This document shows, one piece after another, positions 55,836-64,000 of a stretch of 64,000 bases of DNA. Every line of letters begins with the position of its first letter. Positions within the stretch are counted from its first letter, which is position 1. The position numbers and the translations under genes were made by a program. The DNA is from Solenopsis invicta (lineage: Eukaryota; Arthropoda; Insecta; Hymenoptera; Formicidae): the NCBI RefSeq assembly GCF_016802725.1, contig NC_052670.1, forward strand, positions 16,459,641 through 16,523,640, read 5' to 3'. A model generated the notes under the pieces. The model was not told the DNA's origin, ran no database searches, and saw only the letters and a list, made by a program, of their open reading frames with translations.

Positions 55836-56486
55836 ACAAATTTTATTTTTACGCCTTCCCACCATTCGCATTAATTACTAGAGTTCTAAAAAAAATAATA
55901 GATAATAGAGCAGAAGGAGTTTTAGTAGTTCCTGATTGGCCAGCTTAGCCGTGGTTCCCACTCTTTCATAAACTACGTATCTCAGATTTGATCTCATTTA
56001 AGCCAGATCCTAATCTTTTATCCTCTCCCTTCAGGACTCAACACCCGATGTGGCACAGGATTTCCCTGGTTGCAGGGAAATTGTCAGCCAAGCGTTTCGT
56101 CGAAAAGGCTTTCCAGAAGATTCAATAGATATAGCCATAGCATCACTTTCTGATTCAACTCTGATTTAATATAGAAAACCTATCAAACTATGGTGGACCT
56201 TCTGCAAGGAACACAACATCGACTGGTTTCAGCCAAGTATATCGCTAGTTCTTAGTTTCCTGTCATCACAATTTCGTAAAATCGCCTCTTATAAAACTCT
56301 CAATTCTTATCGCTCAGCACTATCCTTAATAACAAACAACAATTGGTTCTGATGAGAAAATCAGACGGTTTTTCAAAGGGGTGTCAGTTTTAAAGCCTTC
56401 AAAACCAAAATACGCTTTGACGTGATCCGTCACCCGCCATTAGATATTTAGCTTCATTATAGCCTCATGAAAACTTAAGCTTAGAA

Positions 56487-57038
56487 TTGCTCACTCGAAA
56501 ATTAGCGACGTTGTTAATTTTAGCTTTGGTACAAAGAGTACAAACGTTAGCATTAATACGGCGACGTAATATTCATTTTTTAGAAAGTACTATTATTATT
56601 AAGATTCCAGATCGTATAAAAACTTCAGGGATAAATCGGAATCAACCTGTTATAATATTCCAGCATTTTGAAGACCAATCTGCCTTATCCATCGTTTCAC
56701 TTCTACGTTTATATATAAACAAAACTGAGCGCTCGTTACCGGAGCCCCCAACAGCTTTGTTTCTCACGTTTAAAAAACCCATAAGAGAAGCTTCCACACA
56801 AACTTTAAGCCGGTGGATCAAAGCGACTCTCTTTGAAGGAGGGATAGACACATCAATTTTTTCTACACACACAACTCGCCATGCTGGAGCTTCAGCGGCG
56901 GCCCGTGGAGGGATTAGTATTGATAACATTCGAAAGACGGCAGGCTGGTCCGAGAAATCATCTACGTTCGCAAAATTTTATAATAGACCTGTGGTCCCGT
57001 CATCTGACGTTACACGAGCAATCATCCTTAACCGCTAA
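56487..57038 (+). CDS. DIRS tyrosine recombinase, C-terminal catalytic part
   Basis: 183-codon open frame. It joins the circular cDNA to the target without staggered duplication, which explains the TAAT flanks. Recombinase signature: an Arg-rich box near the start (VQRVQTLALIRRR), HTTRHAGASAAARGG (H-x-x-R) near 56870, and AGWSEKSSTFAKFYNR with the nucleophile Tyr near 56980. Sequence between 55835 and 56486, which should hold the recombinase N-terminus, has stops, so the whole gene is probably not translatable even though this part is open. Confidence 0.8.
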   Translation: MLTRKLATLLILALVQRVQTLALIRRRNIHFLESTIIIKIPDRIKTSGINRNQPVIIFQHFEDQSALSIVSLLRLYINKTERSLPEPPTALFLTFKKPIREASTQTLSRWIKATLFEGGIDTSIFSTHTTRHAGASAAARGGISIDNIRKTAGWSEKSSTFAKFYNRPVVPSSDVTRAIILNR

Positions 57039-57260
57039 AAAAGAAAAAAAATTATTAGCACGATTTACATTTTAACGAGTTTCTTTTAATTTTCTATATA
57101 TTGAAGCGTTATGGAAACATTATTTGAGTTATTCTTTGTTTGCGGACATAAAGTCACTTTTGTTCCTAGACGAAAGATTGTACATACAGCCTAAAAAAAA
57201 AAATAAAAATAAAATAAAATAAAAAACCACTCGGTCACAAATCGTCGACTTTAAACAGCT

Positions 57261-57360
57261 ACATTGTCTACTCGGACGAAGCAGAGCATAATTAGATGAT
57301 CAAACGAACTTACCAAGTGAAGTTCGATCATAATTATGCGAAGGCTTCGTCCGAGTAGAC
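57261..57360 (+). promoter_or_regulatory. DIRS internal complementary region
   Basis: 57261-57294 is complementary to the left end of the element and 57295-57360 to the right end. Known DIRS biology: this region serves as a splint for making the circular cDNA. The join inside it reads GCATAATTAGATGATC, i.e. the circle junction contains TAAT, matching the flanks at 52471 and 57625. Confidence 0.9.
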
Positions 57361-57682
57361 TTTCCCCCCTTACCCAAAGGATATTACATATTCCTTGCCC
57401 ACTTTCGATTTGTGACACGCTTTAAAGTATGAAGATACAATGCGCGCACTCAGAGACGTGGCGCCGCGAAGGCGCTGCTACAACGTGGGGATTTTTAGTT
57501 TTGGCGCGTGCTTTAAAAAAGCTTGTTAGCTGGGAGTAGCATGGAACATGACTACATTGTCTACTCGGACGAAGCCTTCGCATAATTATGATCGAACTTC
57601 ACTTGGTAAGTTCGTTTGATCATCTAATAAAATGTTTCGGAAAAACAATTATAAAACGTTTTTGAAACGTATATGTGCTACT

Positions 57683-58625
57683 TGGAGCAGTTATGTTGGC
57701 CAAACAAAAAGACGACTATAAACTAGAGTCCAGAAACGGCAATATGATATCAAAAAGAGTAGGGAATTTTCAATCACAAAATTGAAAAGAATCATAATTT
57801 TGATTGGGAATGCATAAAAATCTTGGACAGTGAATCGTCATATTACAAAAGATCTATATCAGAATTGATCCATATAAAGAAACAGAAAATGAGTCTTAAA
57901 ACTGCGAATTCATGCAGCGATAAATCGCTGACGACTTGGAAGAAATGGGGGAAAAGTAACGCCAGCGTCAAGTATCTGTCGCTTTTCTCCCAATACATAT
58001 TCATGTGGCGACAAATCGCTAGCGACTAAAAATACAATAAATATAAAAAAAAGTATTAAAAAAGTATAAAATAAAATAAGTATTATTTTTAATAGAAATT
58101 GAAGAGTGAAGAAAAATGAAAGTGACAATACGTTCAATAAGGTGTATTCTGCTGAATGCGCAAATATTTTGGGAACAGCAAGACCAATTAAAAAGCGACG
58201 AATAGTGATTACAACTGCTATAATGTTAGAATTGCAAAAAACACAAGAAAAACGGCATTACAAAAAGAAGCAGTATTGGGTAGCTCCATACTTAAAAGAC
58301 CGTCAGGACCATAGTTTTTTTTAGGTATCCGTTTCTAAACTGGTATTTAAAGATTCCATACTGCTCACGATTGTGTCGACTTGTCGCTGAAGTTCAACCA
58401 AGTTGAACTTCTGACGATTTCTCGACGGATTCCAACGGATTCGGCACAAGTATGTGTAGAAGAGGAAGATCGAGGTAGAAGGGGAAAGTCGCCAGCGATT
58501 TATCGCTGCATGAATTCGCACCTTAATAAACAGTGACACAGAGCGACTTTCTGACAGTTACATTTTTACTCTCAACTTCTTATCTATCTCTTTACATTGT
58601 CTAGCATAACATATACGTTTTCCTT
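57683..58625 (+). pseudogene. Penelope-like GIY-YIG endonuclease remnant, split by a MITE
   Basis: SSYVGQTKRR near 57686 is the GIY-YIG-like start of a Penelope endonuclease domain. It is followed, with frame breaks, by an ILDSESSYYKRSISELIHIK-type block (57820-57885), the family E-x-x-x-(K/R)R-x-x-SE-x-(L/I)-x-I-K block. The domain continues after the MITE at about 58522-58590 (DTERLSDSYIFTLNFLS in the proper phase), the usual C-terminal end. The RT domain is missing upstream. Confidence 0.7.
57903..58521. mobile_element. 619-bp MITE with TGCGAATTCATGCAGCGATA ends
   Basis: 28-base inverted repeats at 57903-57930 and 58493-58520; each contains the small palindrome CAGCGATAAATCGCTG. Flanks CTTAAAAC and CTTAATAA form an imperfect 8-base duplication (hAT-like length). 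More CGACAAATCGCT motifs lie inside. Non-coding. It cuts the Penelope endonuclease between conserved blocks. Confidence 0.75.
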
Positions 58626-59083
58626 TCCCTCTCAATGATATATATTTCTTTCCCACCACTATATCCTTAGCTGCTTGTGTTGAAGCACACATTACTGATT
58701 TATCTTTCGAATAACGCACACGCTTTCTTTGTATCAATGTCTGTCAGTCAAAAATAAAAATTTTGCAACTTATACGTTTTGTATCTTTTTATTGCACGAT
58801 TATTCGTCACTTTTTGTCATATCTTTTATCTTTGGCTTGAATTTGGAGTTCACTATGTGATTTATCTTTATTACACGGTGTTTGTTGACACTCCGTAACT
58901 TTCCAGTTACACTTTTACATGTTTTGACCTTCTGACTTATTAATAATTTTGAATTTAATTTCTCTTTTTGAAGAGTGTTGACTACTTTTGTTTTAATCAA
59001 ATGAAACTATAGGGTAAGATGGCCATAGTTTTTCAAAATGCAAAAAACGCATTTTTATTATTTTTTAATAATGTTTGACATAT
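58626..59083. repeat. Decayed dispersed repeats
   Basis: 58795-59015 is the inverse of 50270-50480; 59010-59083 is the inverse of the 5690-5770 repeat. The rest is AT-rich without features. Confidence 0.6.
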
Positions 59084-59859
59084 CCCAGCAAAACACAGAA
59101 AATAATAGTTATATAACTTGTGTGTGTCACGTTACATAACGAATTTTTACATTCTAGCAATATTGTAGTTATGTAAAATTGAATTGTTGATATTACAACA
59201 CAATAACTTATAACAGTCATATAACTGCCGTTTATCAGGTATATAACAAACATTTTATTTTAATAATATAACTGTTATAAAACTGAATTATTAATACGAC
59301 TCCTCCCTGCCGAAAATGTGCGATTAAAACCGATTAAAACGGAATCCTTTTTAATTGATTTTAATCGATTCAATCCACGAGCGGATTAAAAAGTAATCGG
59401 TTTTAATTATATACGAATCGTAATTGATTTTAATATTGTTTTCGTGAATTATTTAAGTGTAATGCATAATATAAAAATTTTTTAAAATTTTAATTTATTT
59501 GCATTAAGACTCCTAAATACTCTCAGCGACCACGTTTCAAAATCCTAACATTAGTAGCGAGAAATGATATGCTGAAACGCTGAAAATTCTTGCGTGCTAT
59601 TTTTTAAATAAAAAGTTATTTTGATAAAATAACATTGTACATCATTTTTACTAATTTGTAAAATTGTTCGGAAACTATTTTTTTCTTGACGGTTGTCAAG
59701 AATTATTAATTGCCAAAAAAAAAAACATAACTTTCGGACAATTTTACAAATTTTTTAACGTGATTTATAGTGTTGTCATCAAAATATCTATTTAAAAATG
59801 GTACATAAGAATTGTTAGCGTCTCAACGTGTTACATTGCATTAAAATTTGATTTAATTA

Positions 59860-61142
59860 TTAGGAGTACAAATTGAAAACCGTTATCCAGTAGATGGCGC
59901 CAGCGGTAAATGCTGGCTCCAAACGTTAGATCAAAAATTTTAAATGTAAGGTTGAGCATCTGGCAACAATTCCTTATCATTGCAGTTGTGAATTTTTATC
60001 GGCGTTATATATTTTTTTGTGATCGAAAATGTCGAAATTTGTGCCCAATAAGCGTCATTTGCGGGAAGTTTTGCTTTTTGCCTTCAATTCGAAAAAATCT
60101 GCGGCTGAGGCGCGTCAAATGATTGTAAAAACTTATGGTGAGGCTTCCATTAGTGAAAGAACGTGTCGAGAATGGTTCCAACGCTTCAAAAGTGGTGATT
60201 TCGGCGTAGAAGACAAGGAGCGTCCCGGACAGGTGAAAAAGTTTGAAGACGCACAATTGGAAACATTACTGAATAAACATTCATCTCAAACGCAACAGGA
60301 GCTTGCAGATTCATTGGGCGTGACTCAACAAGCTATTTCACATCGTTTGAAAACCATGGGAATGATCCAAAAGCATGGACACTGGGTGCCATACGAATTA
60401 AAGCCGAGAGACGTCGAACGGCGTTTTTCCGCGTGCGAACAGCTGCTCCAACGGCAAAAACGGAAGGGTTTTCTGCATCGTATTGTAACCGGCGATGAAA
60501 AGTGGATCCATTATGATAATCCAAAGCGAAAAAAATCGTGGGGCTACCGCGGTCATGCATCAACATCGACGGCCAAGCCAAACATCCATGGCTCGAAGCT
60601 CATGCTGTGTATTTGGTGGGACCAGCTCGGCGTGATTTATTATGAGCTGTTGCAACCGGGTGAAATCATCACAGGAGCTCGCTACCGAACACAACTAATG
60701 CGTGTGAGCCGAGCATTGCAGGAAAAACGGCCACAATACGAGCAAAGACACGAAAAAGTGATGTTGCTGCACGACAACACTCGGCCACATGTTGCTCAGG
60801 TCGTTAAAACCTATCTGGAAACATTGAAATGGGACGTCTTACCTCATCCGCCGTATTCTCCTGACATCGCCCCTTCAGATTACCACTTGTTCCGATCAAT
60901 GGCGCATGGCCTGGCTGAGCAGCACTTCCATTATTACGAAGAGGCCAAAAACTGGGTCGATTCGTGGATCGCCGCAAAAGACGAGCAGTTTTTTCGACGC
61001 GGGATTCGTATGCTGCCCGAAAGGTGGGAGAAAGTAGTGGCCAGCGATGGACAATACTTTCAAGAATAAGTATGTAACCATTTTTCAACAATCAATCCTC
61101 AAATTTTGACAAAAAACGGCGGTTTTCAATTTGTACTCCTAA
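59860..61142 (+). mobile_element. Apparently intact mariner transposon
   Basis: Inverted ends TTAGGAGTACAAATTGAAAA at 59860 and, inverted, to 61142, flanked by TA (59858-59859, 61143-61144). Length 1283 bases, normal for mariner, with one full transposase gene. Confidence 0.92.
60029..61069 (+). CDS. Mariner transposase, DD34D
   Basis: 346 residues from ATG 60029 (MSKFVPNKRHL), full length for mariner. N-terminal helix-turn-helix pair: an AAEA-R-x-I-x-x-TYGE block, then CREWFQRFKSGDF and LGVTQQAISHRLK. The linker WVPYELKPRDVERR corresponds to the family WVPHEL motif. Catalytic residues: D in IVTGDEKWIHYDN, D in LHDNTRPHVA and D in SPDIAPSDYHLF, with 34 residues between the last two. No stop or frameshift and all three aspartates are intact, so this is the best candidate for an active gene in the window. 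It ends at TAA 61067-61069 and lies 73 bases from the right terminal repeat. Confidence 0.95.
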   Translation: MSKFVPNKRHLREVLLFAFNSKKSAAEARQMIVKTYGEASISERTCREWFQRFKSGDFGVEDKERPGQVKKFEDAQLETLLNKHSSQTQQELADSLGVTQQAISHRLKTMGMIQKHGHWVPYELKPRDVERRFSACEQLLQRQKRKGFLHRIVTGDEKWIHYDNPKRKKSWGYRGHASTSTAKPNIHGSKLMLCIWWDQLGVIYYELLQPGEIITGARYRTQLMRVSRALQEKRPQYEQRHEKVMLLHDNTRPHVAQVVKTYLETLKWDVLPHPPYSPDIAPSDYHLFRSMAHGLAEQHFHYYEEAKNWVDSWIAAKDEQFFRRGIRMLPERWEKVVASDGQYFQE

Positions 61143-61179
61143 TATAATTTATGAAATTCTGTAATTTTGAATTAAAATG

Positions 61180-61497
61180 GATTTAACAAGTGAGTTCTGG
61201 CGCCACCACTAGGTGGTCACGCCGTGGGAGATTTTCTCGTGAGTCGAGTGCGGCCACATGCGTTATATCTAGGCGCCACGGCGGCCGACTCCCCAGCTCA
61301 TACTTGAGTGAGACTTTTAGGAGTTGCTTATTGTAACCTCGAGACGAATACTCACTCTCACTTTTTTTAAACATGATGTGTGTGTGTGTGGAACGCTATT
61401 CCACATAAAACGTTATATTTTTATGAGTAAATAACAATTTGTATTGTTATTTAATTTTGTACATAAATGAAATATTTAATTCAAATTTAATCTTTTT
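61180..61497 (-). repeat. 312-base dispersed repeat, copy 2
   Basis: Inverse of 35484-35795. On the minus strand its end is followed by TGGCGCCAGAACTCACTTG, which could be the start of a tRNA primer site after an LTR, but no coding sequence follows. Confidence 0.6.
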
Positions 61498-62073
61498 TAA
61501 TCCTTTTTAACAAAAGGTTACAAGAAATATTTTTTGTAAATTAAACATTTATCACATTTATATTAATGTATTTTGTTTTAATAAGTCTATCTGGGTTTCG
61601 ATTGGGTTCTTATTTTTAATCGGTTTTAATACCATATTTTCGGTGCAGAAATCCCGATCAATTCGGATTATTTTTTTTTATCGGTTTTAATCGTACATTT
61701 TTGACAGGGCTGTATAACAAATATAATACAACTGTTACGTAACTGTTATTTTTCTTATGAGTGGGAAATTACAACTAACATGGACATTACATGTAACGCG
61801 CATGTTATATTGCGTGTTACTTTCGATTTTATTTTATTGACATTGCCGTTATGTAACTGTGTTTGCTGGGATCACTTCACTGAATTTTAAAGTTAATAAT
61901 ATTGAATTTAAAGAGAAAACACTTATGAGAAATCAAATATTAACAAAATATTATAACATATGCATTGGTCATCTTATCAAAATTTTAAGGAAAAGATGGT
62001 TACAGTATTATGGGACAGTTGGCTATACACGTTTTATGTTAAAAATGAATGTAACATTTTCTAAAGTGGTAAA

Positions 62074-62107
62074 CAAAACTTATAATTTTATATATTTAGT
62101 ATAAACA

Positions 62108-62154
<47 letters not shown>

Positions 62155-62505
62155 GTGTGTTTATACTAAATGTTGGAATATGTGTGATCTATGTGTACTA
62201 GTGCACTAGATTCAGTTGTTAGGGATATTCCCTAGAGCGATAGTTTACAGAGTAGGTTTATCTTTCTATTATTATATACTCTACGTCCTTCTTCCGCTTC
62301 TTCCGGTTGCTATCGCGCACGCTGATGTATCTGTCTGTCTTTGCGAGCCTTGTTACGTCGGTTATTTTGTTAATTGCAAGTAGTGCCGTGTTTAATAAAC
62401 ATATTATTTCACATGAATATTAACCGAACTGAGGGATTTCGTTCCCGATCCTGACAATATCTAACACTAAATATATAAAATTATAAGTTTTATTTATCAT
62501 TTTAT
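62074..62505. repeat. Hairpin with (ACGC)n core, right arm split by a solo LTR
   Basis: The left arm (ACTTATAATTTTATATAT and TTAGTATAAACACGC, 62078-62112) faces a right arm of GTGTGTTTATACTAAA (62155-62170) plus TATATAAAATTATAAGTT (after 62471). The core 62107-62152 is (ACGC)n. Removing the solo LTR and one TSD restores a near-continuous palindrome. Confidence 0.8.
62171..62466 (+). repeat. Solo LTR of a copia-type element (296 bp)
   Basis: Starts TGTTGGAATATGTG and ends GACAATATCTAACA, flanked by the duplication CTAAA (62166-62170 and 62467-62471). AATAAA lies near 62392. TGTTGGA...AACA ends and a 5-base duplication are typical of copia LTRs. No internal sequence remains, so LTR-LTR recombination removed it. 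Not the LTR of the 25-kb copia element. Confidence 0.85.
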
Positions 62506-62552
62506 AAAATATTACATTTATATATAATTATATATATATATATATATATGAC

Positions 62553-63790
62553 TTACAAGGAAACACAGGGAAGTGTCCGCCTCAGATTAAAACGAGTTTT
62601 TAATATGTTGTACAGATAAAAATAAGGGACACGTATTTTTTTATACGTGCCCATACGCACTTTAAGGGGGTGAAACACCCTTTTGAAGAAAATCGGTTTT
62701 TTTCTTTTGAAGCGTATGCCGTCGAAACTATAAGAGATAGAAAAAAATGTTTTAAATGAAAGTTGAATGGCTCGAAGAGTAATTTATAACAGCGGAAAAA
62801 AAATTTTTTTTTAAATTCTTTTTAATACTTTCCCCCACCATTTACCTATTTTTTTTCAAAATTTTTATTTTTTTTATAAGCAAAATAAAGCTTATTTTAT
62901 TACGAATTCAACGGTATATGATAAAGTTACGATACAACATTTCCATTTTCCAAAAATAATTAAAAACCTCTACCATATACGCACGGTACGCGCACCCGTC
63001 CGTGCGTTCGTGCGCTACGGAAGTGACTCCCTCCGATTTCGACGTGCCTTTAATATGTTGTACAGATTAAAATAAAGGACACGTATTTTTTACACGTGTC
63101 CTAATATACTTTTAAGGGTGAAACACCCCTTTGAAGAAAATCGGGTTTTTTCTTTCGAAGCGTGTATCGTTGAAACTATAAGAGATAAAGAAAAATGTTC
63201 TCAATGAAAGTTGAATGCATGTTTTTCTCGCATAAGATGAAAAAAACATTTCGAGGACAGTCTGTGTCTAACATGAAAACGCAGACATTGAGAAAAACAT
63301 TTACTACAAAATAAAACGACACTACACTAAAGAATAACAACAATTACGGTGTTGTAAAACATTAATGTCTTGTTTAGAAAATAATATGTAATTAATATAA
63401 GTTAAACATTTATTTACTGGTCTACATGATTCGACTAGAATATTTGTTCTCTTCAACATTTTATAAATAAGGAGACTTGGATTACAAAAAATTATTATTT
63501 ACACATTCCATACCTTCACCATCTAACGCCAGCTCATCAACTAACAACAAGAGAACTAACATAAAACTAATTAAAAAATTAGTTAGAAATTTCATCTTTT
63601 ATACTGCATCTTTTATACAATTCAATTAATGTGTTTATTAAATTCGATTAGTGTAGAAATATGCATAACCACGCTACTGGTGCGTGCACTTAGGGTCATT
63701 TCCTATCTTGAAATAGAATGTTTACGTCTCGGCAGTATTGACATGTATAGATTCAAGAGTTACGTATGTAAGGAAAGCATATGTAAGTAG
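62553..63790. mobile_element. Foldback element, copy C (one arm, incomplete in window)
   Basis: Starts TTACAAGGAAACACAGGGAA and contains two tandem units (62597 and 63052), as in the left arm of copy B, to which it is closely similar to about 63680. The block 63680-63765 (TAGAATGTTTACGTCTCGGC) lies in the opposite orientation to the corresponding block of the left arm of copy B (34911-34995) and in the same orientation as its right arm (36593-36680), so copy C has a rearranged, shorter centre. The second arm is not in the window. Confidence 0.75.
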
Positions 63791-63864
63791 ACATAAATAA
63801 TGAGAGTTTCTTCTTCTACCGTCTTCGACGGTATTAACTTTTTTTTAATATCTCTAGAAGGTAA

Positions 63865-64000
63865 TTAACCCTTAAACACATATTGAAAATTCTCCTAGAT
63901 TTTTGATCGCCTACTGTGTGAAGACGGAATGAGAAAAAAGATTTGGGCTGGTGAAGAAAAAGTTTGAAGTCTCTTCTATCGACTGCTATGATTAACCAAC
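63865..64000 (-). repeat. piggyBac-like repeat, copy 3, truncated by window end
   Basis: TTAA at 63865-63868, then CCCTTAAACACAT. What follows (TGAAGACGGAATGAGA, AAAAAGTTTGAAG, GATTAACCA) is the inverse of the right end of the units at 3.7-5.7 kb, more diverged. Runs off the window. Confidence 0.6.

Larger units (their letters stand above)
52475..57624 (+). mobile_element. DIRS-type tyrosine-recombinase retrotransposon
   Basis: About 5.15 kb with inverted terminal repeats: 52478-52631 and 57428-57583 are reverse complements over ~150 bases with few differences (TCCGAGTAGACAATGTAG, CCACGTTGTA, CAGCGCCTTCGCGGCGCCAC). An internal complementary region (57261-57360) has one half complementary to the left extremity and one to the right. 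Domain order gag, RT-RNase H, recombinase. It is flanked by TAAT on both sides with no longer duplication. Frameshifts and stops in gag, RT and RNase H make it inactive. Confidence 0.95.
59305..61709. mobile_element. CCCTG-ended TIR element nested in the CCCAGCA element
   Basis: Inverted ends CCCTGCCGAAAATGTGCGAT and CCCTGTCAAAAATGTACGAT continue into ATTAAAACCGAT repeats. TTTTAATCG-type motifs recur in both sub-terminal regions. It contains the mariner at 59860-61142 and the 312-base repeat at 61180-61497. No transposase of its own. Confidence 0.7.
59084..61870. mobile_element. CCCAGCA-ended TIR element (outer shell of a nest)
   Basis: Ends CCCAGCAAAACACAG and CTGTGTTTGCTGGG, flanked by AT (59082-59083 and 61871-61872). 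The 5.7-kb repeat supplies the empty site GACATATCACTTC. Its own sequence is only 59084-59304 and 61710-61870, both rich in GTTATATAAC/GTAACTGTTAT motifs; the rest is later insertion. No transposase. A 2-base AT duplication is unusual and fits few superfamilies (for example ISL2EU-type). Confidence 0.75.

Overview
This window is AT-rich eukaryotic nuclear DNA. It holds no operons, no CRISPR array and no bacterial-type gene. The only host-derived genes I can support are a multi-exon CYP4-type cytochrome P450 on the minus strand (44465-49706), which carries two frame breaks, and a small decayed Nudix (NUDT2/Ap4A hydrolase-like) fragment near 39.5-39.9 kb. Nearly everything else is mobile-element sequence. 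The mix (R1-type LINE, BEL/Pao, copia, DIRS, Penelope, mariner, Tc1, P-like, hAT-like and piggyBac-like repeats), an interstitial TTAGG triplet and the CYP4 gene suggest an insect, most likely a hymenopteran such as an ant. That identification is inference.

Layout. 0.3-7 kb: a TIR element, a long foldback element (1.55-3.65 kb) with two copies of a ~143-159 bp MITE inside it, a tandem pair of piggyBac-like repeats (3.7-5.7 kb), an unrecognised coding remnant, a hairpin and a minisatellite. 7.73-12.45 kb: a GC-rich minus-strand R1-type LINE with an exact 14-bp target duplication that contains ORF1 but no ORF2. 14.06-17.78 kb: a Tc1 element turned into a giant hairpin, its right half duplicated in inverted orientation around an intact-looking transposase gene. 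17.9-24.5 kb: a perfect 65-bp inverted-repeat MITE, a decayed BEL/Pao element and a mariner relic. 24.6-32.7 kb: a dead P-type transposon split by a young, almost complete copia element (230-bp LTRs, 2 differences, 5-bp TSD).

33-44 kb: a gypsy RT scrap, a second foldback element (33.78-37.59 kb), a ~375-bp hairpin with TTAGG units in one arm, LTR-like sequence, the Nudix relic, a hAT-like element with an 8-bp TSD and a 164-bp Tc1-type MITE. 44-50 kb: a LINE fragment, then the CYP4 gene, whose first intron is filled with a LINE relic and microsatellites. 51.5-57.7 kb: a DIRS-type tyrosine-recombinase retrotransposon with inverted termini and an internal complementary region, sitting in one of two local copies of a host repeat so that the other copy shows the empty site.

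57.7-64 kb: Penelope endonuclease remains split by a MITE; a nest of a CCCAGCA-ended element, a CCCTG-ended element and an intact mariner; a solo copia-type LTR in one arm of a hairpin with an (ACGC)n core; a third foldback arm; and a piggyBac-like repeat running off the end. The window is best read as a stratified heterochromatin-like nest in which insertion order can be deduced from empty sites and target duplications.
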